Assembly (NCBI GenBank): GCA_018364455.1
Contig: JAGZLW010000014.1
Span: 1-47,913 of the forward strand
Direction: 5' to 3'
Source: Streptococcus mitis
GTDB lineage: Bacteria; Bacillota; Bacilli; Lactobacillales; Streptococcaceae
DNA length: 47,913 nt
Program-made: the position numbers and the translations under genes
Shown: positions 15,133 to 23,268 of the stretch, one piece after another
Position numbering within the stretch: the first letter of the stretch is position 1
Layout: each line of letters opens with the position of its first letter
The notes under the pieces: model-generated
Databases searched by the model: none
What the model saw: only the letters and a program-made list of their open reading frames with translations
Told to the model about the DNA's origin: nothing

Positions 15133-15498
15133 ATGACTGTAAAAATTAATACAAAAGATGGTCAAATCGAACTAACAGATGAAGTGATTGCAACTGTCGT
15201 AGGTGGAGCAGCAACTGAGATTTTTGGTGTGGTCGGTATGGCTAGTAAAAATGCCCTCAAAGATAACTTCCAAGCCCTTCTAGGTAAGGAAAATTATTCC
15301 AAAGGTGTCGTCGTAAAAGCGGCCGAAGATGGCAGTATTGCAGTTGATGTATATACCGTGTTGAGCTACGGAACAAAGATTAGCGAAGTGTCAAAAAACA
15401 TTCAAGAGCGTGTTCGTTTTAGTTTGGAAAACCAACTTGGAATTACTGCTCAGACTGTAAATGTCTACATTCAAAATATCAAAGTTGTAGGAGAATAA
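15133..15498 (+). CDS. Asp23/Gls24-family protein (YloU type)
   Basis: The protein has 121 residues and the Asp23 fold, with GQIELTDEVIATVVGGAATEIFGVVGMA at the N-terminus and DVYTVLSYGTKISEVSKNIQERV after it. Asp23 proteins are small envelope- or cytoplasm-associated proteins of unclear biochemical role. This subtype nearly always precedes the DAK2-domain fatty acid kinase gene, as here with 2 bp between them. I chose the ATG at 15133 because it follows GAGG and matches the usual family N-terminus. An upstream start would add 38 residues overlapping the extended -10 at about 15096-15104. Confidence 0.93.
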   Translation: MTVKINTKDGQIELTDEVIATVVGGAATEIFGVVGMASKNALKDNFQALLGKENYSKGVVVKAAEDGSIAVDVYTVLSYGTKISEVSKNIQERVRFSLENQLGITAQTVNVYIQNIKVVGE

Positions 15499-15500
15499 TC

Positions 15501-17168
15501 GTGTCAAAAATTACTACTAGCTTATTTCAAGAAATGGTGCAGGCTGCATCAACTCGCTTGAATAAGCAAGCTGAATATGTCAATTCATTAAACGTCTTTC
15601 CAGTTCCAGATGGAGATACTGGAACAAACATGGGAATGACCATTGAAAATGGAGCTAAAGAAGTTGCAGACAAGCCAGCTTCTACAGTTGGCGAGGTAGC
15701 GAGCATTCTTGCCAAAGGTCTTTTGATGGGTGCGCGTGGGAACTCAGGTGTTATTACCTCTCAGCTTTTCCGTGGATTTTCACAAGCTATCAAGGATAAA
15801 GACGAGTTAACAGGTCAAGACTTGGCCCTTGCCTTCCAATCAGGTGTGGAAGTTGCCTATAAGGCAGTTATGAAACCAGTTGAAGGAACGATTTTGACAG
15901 TTTCTCGTGGGGCTGCTATCGGTGCTAAGAAAAAAGCTGAGCAAACAGATGACGCTGTTGAAGTCATGCGCGCAGCCTTGGAAGGTGCTAAAACAGCCCT
16001 AGCTAAAACACCAGACATGCTTCCAGTATTGAAAGAAGTTGGCGTTGTAGATTCAGGTGGTCAAGGACTAGTCTTCATCTATGAAGGTTTCCTTTCAGCT
16101 CTTACTGGTGAATATATTGCATCTGAGGACTTTGTAGCGACACCTGCTAACATGAGTGAGATGATCAATGCAGAGCATCATAAGTCTGTGGCTGGTCATG
16201 TAGCGACTGAGGACATCACGTTTGGTTACTGTACTGAAATCATGGTAGCTCTCAAGCAAGGTCCAACTTATGCCAAAGATTTTGAATACGACGAATTCCG
16301 TAACTACTTGAATGAGCTTGGAGACTCTCTCCTCGTTGTTAACGATGATGAAATTGTTAAAGTCCATGTCCATACAGAAGATCCAGGACTTGTTATGCAA
16401 GAAGGTCTTAAATATGGTAGCTTGGTCAAGGTAAAAGTTGACAATATGCGTAACCAACACGAAGCACAGGTTGAGAAAGAAGCTGCTCAAGTTAGCAAAC
16501 CAGCTGAAGAAAAAGAATATGCTTTGATTGCTGTGGTGGCTGGTAAAGGTCTAGCAGATATCTTCCGCTCTCAAGGTGTGGATTATGTTATCGAAGGCGG
16601 TCAAACTATGAACCCTTCAACAGAAGACTTTATCAAGGCTGTTGAACAGGTCAACGCTCGTAACATTATCTTCCTGCCAAACAACAAAAATATCTTTATG
16701 GCAGCTCAATCTGCAGCAGAAGTTTTGGAGCAACCAGCAGTAGTGGTGGAAGCTCGTACTTTGCCACAAGGTTTGACAAGTCTTCTCGCCTTTGATCCAA
16801 GCAAGTCCATCGAAGAAAACCAAGAGCGTATGACTGCTGCTCTTAGCGATGTCGTTAGCGGAAGCGTCACAACAGCTGTGCGTGATACAACCATTGATGG
16901 TTTAGAAATCCATGAAAACGATAATCTTGGTATGGTGGATGGGAAAATCCTCGTGTCAAACCCTGATATGCATCAAACCTTGACAGAAACATTGAAACAT
17001 ATGTTGGATGAAGATAGTGAAATCGTAACCTTCTATGTCGGTGAAGACGGAAGCGAAGAACTTGCCAATGAAATTGCTCAAGAAATCGCAGAAGAATTCG
17101 AAGACGTTGAAGTCGAGATTCACCAAGGTCAACAACCTGTTTACCCATACCTATTTAGTGTGGAATAA
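15501..17168 (+). CDS. fakA: Fatty acid kinase ATP-binding subunit FakA (DAK2/DegV-partner family)
   Basis: FakA phosphorylates exogenous fatty acids bound by FakB (DegV) proteins, feeding PlsX/PlsY for phospholipid synthesis. The 555-residue protein shows the N-terminal DhaL-like nucleotide domain with NVFPVPDGDTGTNM, where DGDTGTN is at 37-43, and GARGNSGVI near 74-82. It continues with the middle domain and the C-terminal degV-interacting domain ending PVYPYLFSVE. The start codon is GTG. The FakB partners are not in this window. It is cotranscribed with the asp23-like gene. Confidence 0.93.
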   Translation: MSKITTSLFQEMVQAASTRLNKQAEYVNSLNVFPVPDGDTGTNMGMTIENGAKEVADKPASTVGEVASILAKGLLMGARGNSGVITSQLFRGFSQAIKDKDELTGQDLALAFQSGVEVAYKAVMKPVEGTILTVSRGAAIGAKKKAEQTDDAVEVMRAALEGAKTALAKTPDMLPVLKEVGVVDSGGQGLVFIYEGFLSALTGEYIASEDFVATPANMSEMINAEHHKSVAGHVATEDITFGYCTEIMVALKQGPTYAKDFEYDEFRNYLNELGDSLLVVNDDEIVKVHVHTEDPGLVMQEGLKYGSLVKVKVDNMRNQHEAQVEKEAAQVSKPAEEKEYALIAVVAGKGLADIFRSQGVDYVIEGGQTMNPSTEDFIKAVEQVNARNIIFLPNNKNIFMAAQSAAEVLEQPAVVVEARTLPQGLTSLLAFDPSKSIEENQERMTAALSDVVSGSVTTAVRDTTIDGLEIHENDNLGMVDGKILVSNPDMHQTLTETLKHMLDEDSEIVTFYVGEDGSEELANEIAQEIAEEFEDVEVEIHQGQQPVYPYLFSVE

Positions 17169-17176
17169 GATTAATG

Positions 17177-17207
17177 AAGGACTGAGAAATCAGTTCTTTT
17201 TTTCTTT
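17177..17207 (+). terminator. Terminator after fakA
   Basis: AAGGACTGA (17177-17185) pairs with TCAGTTCTT (17190-17198) around a GAAA tetraloop with one wobble pair. A long T-rich tail follows. Confidence 0.92.
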
Positions 17208-17275
17208 TTAAATAATGAAATCGGTATCTTTTAAATAAAAACCAAAATAACATTCATAAATAAACGTTAAAATAG

Positions 17276-17330
17276 AAAATTCAGAAAATTTCTTCTTTTG
17301 TCTTGAAAAATTTTGAAAAAGTGGTATGAT
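17276..17330 (+). promoter_or_regulatory. ilvB promoter with CodY-like box
   Basis: AAAATTCAGAAAATT (17276-17290) matches the CodY consensus AATTTTCWGAAAATT at 13 of 15 positions. TTGAAA (17303-17308) and the extended TGGTATGAT (-10 at 17325-17330) form the promoter 16 bp apart. The box lies just upstream of the -35. A position like this is expected for repression of branched-chain amino acid genes by CodY with isoleucine or valine. Confidence 0.75.
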
Positions 17331-17368
17331 AGTAACAAGTTATTTTTAAGAGGAAAGAAAGGGGAACA

Positions 17369-19069
17369 ATGGAGAAAATCAGTTTAGAATCTCCTAAGAC
17401 GGGGTCGGACCTAGTTTTGGAAACACTTCGTGATTTAGGAATTGATACCATCTTTGGTTATCCTGGTGGTGCGGTCTTGCCTTTTTATGATGCGATATAT
17501 AATTTTAAAGGCATTCGCCACATTCTAGGGCGCCATGAGCAAGGTTGTCTGCATGAAGCTGAAGGTTATGCCAAATCAACTGGAAAGTTGGGTGTTGCCG
17601 TCGTCACTAGCGGACCGGGAGCAACCAATGCCATTACAGGGATTGCAGATGCCATGAGCGATAGCGTTCCCCTTTTGGTCTTTACAGGTCAGGTGGCGCG
17701 AGCAGGTATTGGGAAGGATGCCTTTCAGGAGGCAGACATTGTGGGAATTACCATGCCAATCACTAAGTACAATTACCAAGTTCGTGAGACAGCTGATATC
17801 CCTCGAATCATTACGGAAGCTGTCCATATCGCAACTACAGGACGTCCAGGGCCAGTTGTAATTGACCTACCTAAAGACGTATCTGCTTTAGAAACAGACT
17901 TCATTTATTCATCAGAAGTGAACCTACCAAGCTATCAGCCAACTCTTGAGCCAAATGATATGCAAATCAAGAAAATCTTGAAGCAATTATCCAAGGCTAA
18001 AAAGCCAGTCTTGCTGGCTGGTGGTGGAATTAGTTATGCTGAAGCTGCTGCGGAACTAAATGAATTTGCAGAGCGATATCAAATTCCAGTGGTAACCAGT
18101 CTTTTGGGGCAAGGTACGATTGCAACGAGTCATCCACTCTTCCTTGGAATGGGAGGCATGCACGGGTCATTCGCAGCTAATATTGCCATGACGGAAGCGG
18201 ACTTTATGATTAGTATTGGTTGTCGTTTCGATGACCGCTTGACGGGGAATCCTAAGACTTTCGCTAAGAATGCTAAGGTTGCCCACATTGATATTGACCC
18301 AGCTGAGATTGGCAAGATTATTAGTGCAGATATTCCTGTAGTTGGAGATGCTAAAAAGGCCTTGCAAATGTTACTGGCCGAACCAACAGTTCATAACAAT
18401 ACTGAGAAATGGATTGAAAAAGTCACTAAAGACAAGAACCGCGTTCGTTCTTATGATAAGAAAGAACGTGTGGTTCAACCTCAAGCCGTTATTGAACGCA
18501 TTGGTGAGTTGACGAATGGTGATGCCATTGTGGTAACAGACGTTGGTCAACACCAAATGTGGACAGCCCAGTATTATCCCTACCAAAATGAACGTCAGTT
18601 AGTGACTTCAGGTGGTTTAGGAACCATGGGATTTGGAATCCCAGCAGCAATCGGTGCTAAAATTGCTAACCCAGATAAGGAAGTAGTCTTGTTTGTTGGG
18701 GATGGTGGTTTCCAAATGACCAACCAGGAATTGGCGATTTTGAACATTTACAAGGTGCCAATCAAGGTGGTTATGCTGAACAACCACTCACTTGGAATGG
18801 TTCGCCAGTGGCAGGAATCCTTCTATGAAGGTAGAACGTCAGAGTCAGTCTTTGATACCCTTCCTGACTTCCAACTGATGGCACAGGCTTATGGCATTAA
18901 AAACTATAAGTTTGACAATCCTGAGACCTTGGCTCAAGACCTTGAAGTCATCACTGAGGATGTTCCTATGCTAATCGAGGTAGATATTTCTCGTAAGGAA
19001 CAGGTGTTACCAATGGTACCGGCTGGTAAGAGTAATCATGAGATGTTGGGGGTGAAGTTCCATGCGTAG
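17369..19069 (+). CDS. ilvB: Acetolactate synthase large (catalytic) subunit
   Basis: IlvB condenses pyruvate, or pyruvate and 2-oxobutyrate, to acetolactate or acetohydroxybutyrate using thiamine diphosphate. This is the first common step of Val, Leu and Ile synthesis. The 566-residue protein has GYPGGAVLPFYDA with the catalytic-Glu region RHEQGCLHEAEGYA in the N-terminal half. The thiamine-diphosphate motif GDGGFQMTNQELAIL lies near 450. The start follows the RBS GAAAGGGG. The 3' end overlaps ilvN by 8 bp, so the regulatory subunit is coupled. The distance to the promoter leaves a leader of about 30 nt with no attenuator seen. Confidence 0.97.
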   Translation: MEKISLESPKTGSDLVLETLRDLGIDTIFGYPGGAVLPFYDAIYNFKGIRHILGRHEQGCLHEAEGYAKSTGKLGVAVVTSGPGATNAITGIADAMSDSVPLLVFTGQVARAGIGKDAFQEADIVGITMPITKYNYQVRETADIPRIITEAVHIATTGRPGPVVIDLPKDVSALETDFIYSSEVNLPSYQPTLEPNDMQIKKILKQLSKAKKPVLLAGGGISYAEAAAELNEFAERYQIPVVTSLLGQGTIATSHPLFLGMGGMHGSFAANIAMTEADFMISIGCRFDDRLTGNPKTFAKNAKVAHIDIDPAEIGKIISADIPVVGDAKKALQMLLAEPTVHNNTEKWIEKVTKDKNRVRSYDKKERVVQPQAVIERIGELTNGDAIVVTDVGQHQMWTAQYYPYQNERQLVTSGGLGTMGFGIPAAIGAKIANPDKEVVLFVGDGGFQMTNQELAILNIYKVPIKVVMLNNHSLGMVRQWQESFYEGRTSESVFDTLPDFQLMAQAYGIKNYKFDNPETLAQDLEVITEDVPMLIEVDISRKEQVLPMVPAGKSNHEMLGVKFHA

Positions 19070-19538
19070 AATGTTAACAGCAAAACTACAAAATCGTTCA
19101 GGAGTCCTCAATCGCTTTACCGGTGTCCTATCTCGTCGTCAGGTTAATATCGAAAGCATTTCTGTTGGAGCAACAGAAGATCCGAATGTATCGCGTATCA
19201 CCATTATTATTGATGTAGCTTCTCATGATGAAGTGGAGCAAATCATTAAGCAACTCAATCGTCAGATTGATGTGATTCGCATTCGAGATATTACAGACAA
19301 GCCTCATTTGGAGCGCGAGGTGATTTTGGTTAAGATGTCAGCGCCAGCTGAGAAGCGAGCTGAGATTCTAGCAATTATTCAACCTTTCCGTGCAACAGTG
19401 GTAGACGTAGCGCCAAGCTCGATTACCATTCAAATGACAGGAAATGCTGAGAAGAGCGAAGCACTGTTGCGAGTCATTCGACCATACGGTATTCGCAATA
19501 TTGCTCGTACGGGTGCAACTGGATTTACCCGCGATTAA
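19062..19538 (+). CDS. ilvN: Acetolactate synthase small (regulatory) subunit
   Basis: This 158-residue protein has two parts. The N-terminal ACT domain starts MRRMLTAKLQNRSGVLNRFTGVLSRR and continues with NIESISVGATEDP. The C-terminal IlvN-specific domain has KMSAPAEKRAEI and IVQPFRATVVD-like segments. It provides valine feedback control of IlvB. The last base of its stop codon (19538) is the first base of a BOX element, a very tight insertion that leaves the coding sequence intact. Confidence 0.97.
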   Translation: MRRMLTAKLQNRSGVLNRFTGVLSRRQVNIESISVGATEDPNVSRITIIIDVASHDEVEQIIKQLNRQIDVIRIRDITDKPHLEREVILVKMSAPAEKRAEILAIIQPFRATVVDVAPSSITIQMTGNAEKSEALLRVIRPYGIRNIARTGATGFTRD

Positions 19539-19642
19539 TACTCTTCGAAAATCAAATTCAAATCACGTCAGCTTTGCCTTGCCGTACTCAAGTATAGCCT
19601 GCGGCTAGCTTCCTAATTTGCTCTTTGATTTTCATTGAGTAT
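19538..19642. repeat. BOX-type repeat inside the ilv operon (copy 3)
   Basis: The 105-bp element has the arms ATACTCTTCG and CATTGAGTAT and the internal CGTCAGCTTTGCCTTGCCGTAC, similar to the BOXA1R primer complement. It fills most of the ilvN-ilvC gap. It closely resembles copy 2 near 979-1083. Confidence 0.92.
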
Positions 19643-19706
19643 AAAAATATTTTAAATTTGTTAAACCAGCCTAAAAGGCAATAAATAATAGAAAAGAGAA
19701 AAAACT

Positions 19707-20729
19707 ATGGCAGTTCAAATGGAATACGAAAAAGATGTTAAAGTAGCAGCACTTGACGGTAAAAAAATCGCCGTTATCGGTTATGGTTCACAAGGACATG
19801 CGCATGCTCAAAACTTGCGTGATTCAGGTCGCGATGTTATCATCGGTGTACGTCCAGGTAAATCTTTTGACAAAGCAAAAGAAGATGGATTTGACACTTA
19901 TACAGTAGCAGAAGCTACTAAATTGGCTGATGTTATCATGATTTTGGCACCAGATGAAATCCAACAAGAATTGTACGAAGCAGAAATCGCTCCAAACTTG
20001 GAAGCTGGAAACGCAGTTGGATTTGCCCATGGCTTCAACATTCACTTTGAGTTTATCAAAGTACCTGCAGATGTAGATGTCTTCATGTGTGCTCCTAAAG
20101 GACCAGGGCACTTGGTACGTCGTACTTATGAAGAAGGATTTGGTGTTCCAGCTCTTTACGCAGTATATCAAGATGCAACCGGAAATGCTAAAAACATTGC
20201 TATGGACTGGTGTAAAGGTGTTGGAGCAGCTCGTGTAGGTCTTCTTGAAACAACTTACAAAGAAGAAACTGAAGAAGATTTGTTTGGTGAACAAGCTGTA
20301 CTTTGTGGTGGTTTGACTGCCCTTATCGAAGCAGGTTTTGAAGTCTTGACAGAAGCAGGTTACGCTCCAGAATTGGCATACTTTGAAGTTCTTCACGAAA
20401 TGAAATTGATCGTTGACTTGATTTATGAAGGTGGATTCAAGAAAATGCGTCAATCTATTTCAAACACTGCTGAGTACGGTGACTATGTATCAGGTCCACG
20501 TGTAATTACTGAGCAAGTTAAAGAAAACATGAAAGCTGTCTTGGCTGATATCCAAAATGGTAAATTTGCAAATGACTTTGTAAATGACTATAAAGCTGGA
20601 CGTCCAAAATTGACTGCTTACCGTGAACAAGCAGCGAACCTTGAAATTGAAAAAGTTGGTGCAGAATTGCGTAAAGCAATGCCATTTGTTGGTAAAAATG
20701 ACGATGATGCATTCAAAATCTATAACTAA
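19707..20729 (+). CDS. ilvC: Ketol-acid reductoisomerase (NADP+), class I
   Basis: IlvC isomerises and reduces acetolactate in the second step of Val/Ile synthesis. The 340-residue length is that of class I enzymes. The Rossmann motif is GYGSQGHAHAQNLRDSGRDV (about residues 26-45) and KGPGHLVRR lies near 131-139. In the C-terminal domain, motifs such as DLFGEQAVLCGG and ELAYFEVLHEMKLIVDLIYEGG hold the metal-binding Asp and Glu residues. Codon use is strongly biased to the GAC/AAC/GGT type found in highly expressed genes of this organism. A BOX element lies between it and ilvN, so expression may differ from the upstream genes. Confidence 0.98.
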   Translation: MAVQMEYEKDVKVAALDGKKIAVIGYGSQGHAHAQNLRDSGRDVIIGVRPGKSFDKAKEDGFDTYTVAEATKLADVIMILAPDEIQQELYEAEIAPNLEAGNAVGFAHGFNIHFEFIKVPADVDVFMCAPKGPGHLVRRTYEEGFGVPALYAVYQDATGNAKNIAMDWCKGVGAARVGLLETTYKEETEEDLFGEQAVLCGGLTALIEAGFEVLTEAGYAPELAYFEVLHEMKLIVDLIYEGGFKKMRQSISNTAEYGDYVSGPRVITEQVKENMKAVLADIQNGKFANDFVNDYKAGRPKLTAYREQAANLEIEKVGAELRKAMPFVGKNDDDAFKIYN

Positions 20730-20812
20730 TTAGAAAGCAAAGAATTTTGCTAAAATAGTAGCTTCAGCTATTCGTGGGATATTAGATATACTTATTTAGG
20801 GGTTGAAATCAT

Positions 20813-21169
20813 ATGAATATTACCAATTTGTTTTCTATCACGACAGGATGTGATGAAACTGATAGGCAACTGCAAAAATTATTTTTTCAGTTGGATTTAC
20901 AATTGGGAGAATTGACAGATCAACTAAGAAAATTAGATTCTAATTTTGTTCCTCGTAGTCAATTTGTAGACACGCTGGATTTAAATGATGTAGAATATAA
21001 AGAAATTTTAAACTATTTTATCTTCCATCGTAATGATAGTGAAGAAAGTTTGGCAGAATGGTTATATGATTGGATTTCCACAAATCGTTATGAACTTCCT
21101 AAAGAGTTTTCAATTCGTATGGCTCATAAATATCATGAAAGTGTTGCTGAAGTTTTTGGAGATGAATAA
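20813..21169 (+). CDS. Conserved hypothetical protein of the ilv cluster
   Basis: This is a 118-residue acidic, soluble-looking protein with no signal peptide or membrane segment. The sequence is rich in helices: QLQKLFFQLDLQLGELTDQL looks like a coiled coil near residues 20-39. No catalytic motif is recognised. The start has a good RBS (AGGGG) and a TTTAGGGGTTG leader. It sits between ilvC and ilvA, ends with its own terminator, and seems conserved in the same place in pneumococcus as far as I recall. A role in branched-chain metabolism is only inferred from location. Confidence 0.7.
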   Translation: MNITNLFSITTGCDETDRQLQKLFFQLDLQLGELTDQLRKLDSNFVPRSQFVDTLDLNDVEYKEILNYFIFHRNDSEESLAEWLYDWISTNRYELPKEFSIRMAHKYHESVAEVFGDE

Positions 21170-21172
21170 CTA

Positions 21173-21200
21173 AAAAAACAGTCATTAGTGACTGTTTTTT
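21173..21200 (+). terminator. Terminator before ilvA
   Basis: AAAAAACAGTCA pairs perfectly with TGACTGTTTTTT around a TTAG loop. It is likely bidirectional in structure but serves the preceding gene. The ilvA start is only 20 bp further on, so ilvA must be transcribed by readthrough. Confidence 0.9.
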
Positions 21201-21219
21201 ATAGAAAAAGAGGTTTTAT

Positions 21220-22470
21220 ATGTTAAGTTCAAAAGATATCATCAAGGCTCATAAGGTCTTGAATGGTGTGGTCGTTAATACACCGCTTGATTATGACCAT
21301 TATTTATCGGAGAAGTATGGTGCTAAGATTTATTTGAAAAAGGAAAATGCCCAACGTGTTCGTTCTTTTAAAATTCGTGGTGCCTATTATGCCATTTCCC
21401 AACTCAGCAAGGAAGAGCGTGAACGTGGGGTAGTCTGTGCCTCTGCGGGAAATCATGCGCAGGGAGTTGCCTATACTTGTAATGAGATGAAAATTCCTGC
21501 TACTATTTTTATGCCCATTACTACACCGCAACAAAAAATTGGGCAGGTTCGCTTTTTTGGTGGGGATTTCGTGACCATTAAACTAGTTGGAGATACCTTT
21601 GATGCCTCAGCTAAAGCAGCTCAAGAATTTACAGTTTCTGAAAATCGTACCTTTATTGATCCCTTTGATGATGCTCATGTTCAAGCTGGTCAAGGGACAG
21701 TTGCTTATGAGATTTTAGAAGAAGCTCGAAAAGAATCGATTGATTTTGATGCTGTCTTGGTCCCTGTTGGTGGTGGCGGTCTCATTGCCGGGGTTTCTAC
21801 CTATATCAAGGAAACAAGTCCAGAGATTGAGGTTATCGGAGTAGAGGCGAATGGAGCGCGTTCCATGAAGGCTGCCTTTGAAGCTGGTGGTCCAGTCAAA
21901 CTCAAAGAAATTGACAAATTTGCGGATGGGATTGCTGTACAAAAGGTAGGTCAATTGACCTATGAGGCAACTCGTCAACATGTTCAAACTTTGGTAGGTG
22001 TCGATGAGGGATTGATTTCTGAAACCTTGATTGACCTCTACTCTAAGCAAGGGATTGTCGCAGAACCTGCTGGAGCGGCTAGTATCGCCTCTTTAGAAGT
22101 TTTAGCTGAATATATCAAGGGGAAAACCATTTGTTGTATCATTTCTGGAGGAAATAATGATATCAACCGTATGCCAGAAATGGAAGAACGTGCCTTGATT
22201 TATGATGGGATCAAGCATTACTTTGTGGTTAATTTTCCACAGCGTCCAGGAGCTTTGCGTGAGTTTGTAAATGATATCCTGGGGCCAAATGATGATATCA
22301 CACGTTTTGAGTATATCAAACGAGCTAGCAAGGGCACAGGGCCTGTATTGATTGGAATCGCTTTGGCAGATAAGCATGATTATGCAGGATTGATTCGTCG
22401 AATGGAAGGTTTTGATCCAGCTTATATTAACTTAAATGGTAATGAAACGCTCTATAATATGCTTGTCTGA
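21220..22470 (+). CDS. ilvA: Threonine deaminase (threonine dehydratase, biosynthetic)
   Basis: IlvA converts threonine to 2-oxobutyrate and ammonia with PLP, the committed step to isoleucine. The 416-residue protein has the PLP lysine in RSFKIRGAYYA (K51), the PLP phosphate-binding GGGGLIAG loop (about residues 188-195), and a single short C-terminal ACT-like domain (about residues 330-415). This is the short Gram-positive form. The start ATG follows GAAAAAGAGG. It sits directly after a terminator. I see no promoter of its own between the terminator and the gene. Confidence 0.96.
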   Translation: MLSSKDIIKAHKVLNGVVVNTPLDYDHYLSEKYGAKIYLKKENAQRVRSFKIRGAYYAISQLSKEERERGVVCASAGNHAQGVAYTCNEMKIPATIFMPITTPQQKIGQVRFFGGDFVTIKLVGDTFDASAKAAQEFTVSENRTFIDPFDDAHVQAGQGTVAYEILEEARKESIDFDAVLVPVGGGGLIAGVSTYIKETSPEIEVIGVEANGARSMKAAFEAGGPVKLKEIDKFADGIAVQKVGQLTYEATRQHVQTLVGVDEGLISETLIDLYSKQGIVAEPAGAASIASLEVLAEYIKGKTICCIISGGNNDINRMPEMEERALIYDGIKHYFVVNFPQRPGALREFVNDILGPNDDITRFEYIKRASKGTGPVLIGIALADKHDYAGLIRRMEGFDPAYINLNGNETLYNMLV

Positions 22471-22496
22471 GGACTAATAAAAAAATATCATATTAT

Positions 22497-22525
22497 TTGC
22501 ACAACTGATGTATAGGTGTTATAAT
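22497..22525 (+). promoter_or_regulatory. Strong promoter of an unassigned short transcript
   Basis: TTGCAC (22497-22502) and TATAAT (22520-22525) are separated by 17 bp. Transcription would begin near 22532. The strong RBS AAAGGGGG lies at 22536-22543. Confidence 0.7.
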
Positions 22526-22551
22526 GAGGGTGAAGAAAGGGGGCGATTCCT

Positions 22552-22599
22552 ATGGACTTAGGAAATCTATCGTGCTATTTCTACTACAACTCGCTATAG
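22552..22599 (+). CDS. Candidate 15-residue leader peptide
   Basis: The ATG lies 8 nt after the RBS AAAGGGGG, with the strong upstream promoter described above. It encodes MDLGNLSCYFYYNSL and a TAG stop. Its stop falls inside a second, overlapping ORF in another frame, so it could act as a leader controlling that peptide. It may also be an incidental small frame; this is inference only. Confidence 0.4.
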   Translation: MDLGNLSCYFYYNSL

Positions 22600-22670
22600 C
22601 ACCTATTATTTTTGATTCTGTTTATATTGAGGCGACAGAATTACTTACTATATATAAGGAAATTTTTTGA
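22572..22670 (+). CDS. Candidate 32-residue hydrophobic peptide overlapping the leader
   Basis: From the internal GTG at 22572 the frame encodes 32 residues, one membrane segment (LFLLQLAIAPIIF near residues 2-14) and an end rich in E/K/Y. The same frame is open from 22524, giving up to 48 residues. Small hydrophobic peptides with an AP(I) step recall type I toxins of the Fst kind, but the family's conserved tryptophan-containing tail is not seen. No RBS sits right before the GTG; translation would need coupling to the preceding mini-ORF. The existence of the peptide is unproven. Confidence 0.35.
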   Translation: MLFLLQLAIAPIIFDSVYIEATELLTIYKEIF

Positions 22671-23239
22671 AATCCCCAATTGTATATATCCCTAATTTGA
22701 ACTTTCAATAAATATAATAGGAATCAGAAAAAATAATCAATGTTTGTGAGATGGTTGCTAGGTAAGTCGGCTGAAAAAACTCGTGAGATAAACAATAGTG
22801 CTAGACATGAAACAGCTAGTGATACTGTTTTTAAATGACTAGCTGGAAAGCGGGTATGTAATCAGAAGGTGCAAGATTGGACAAAGTAAGTAGTACCGGT
22901 TGTAAAACGAATAAGATATAGATAAGGACAGGAAAGGAACCAAAGAAGGAGAAAGAAAAACGGAATAGTTTAGAGATAGTGTGGAGTGAAAGACTATCTT
23001 TAGTGGACTTGTTGATTTAAAAGGAATATATAGAATGAAATAGTAAATCCTGTCTATCCTATTGAGAAACTGGCATTCAGTATACATGAATATTTTTACA
23101 AGTTTAAAGTTTAATAATGCAATTGTTTTTTAGGAGCATACTAATGGGTTATAGTAAGCAAAAACCTATATATTATCGGCTTTAAAAAGGAAGTAAGAAG
23201 ATTCTAGATCATTTATTTTATTGAATATATGTTTTTTTA
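22671..23239. other. Intergenic stretch with decayed, gene-poor sequence
   Basis: This region has no open frame longer than about 35 codons with a convincing RBS. A 32-codon frame from 22740 and a Lys/Glu-rich frame around 22920-23020 are visible, and both look like remnants. A possible minus-strand promoter (-35 TTGAAA at 22703-22708, -10 TATACA at 22681-22686) would fire leftwards across the hydrophobic mini-ORF. I recognise no mobile element. The base composition is typical of the surrounding genome. Confidence 0.5.
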
Positions 23240-23268
23240 TTGACAAAAGACATAAAAACGTATAGAAT
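23240..23268 (+). promoter_or_regulatory. Promoter of the HTH-like gene
   Basis: TTGACA (23240-23245) and TAGAAT (23263-23268) are separated by 17 bp, followed by the RBS TAGGAG before the ATG at 23302. Confidence 0.7.

Noticed and set aside
16095..16490. Long minus-strand frames opposite fakA
   Set aside because: They overlap a well-supported conserved gene fully, have no RBS or promoter and have unusual composition.
19824..20453. Long minus-strand frame opposite ilvC
   Set aside because: It is a shadow of the strongly biased ilvC codons; its predicted protein is Cys/Phe-rich and has no RBS.
22740..22838. A 32-codon ORF (MFVRWLL...) as a real gene
   Set aside because: No RBS at good spacing, no promoter in register and no recognisable family. 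It is listed only as part of the decayed stretch.
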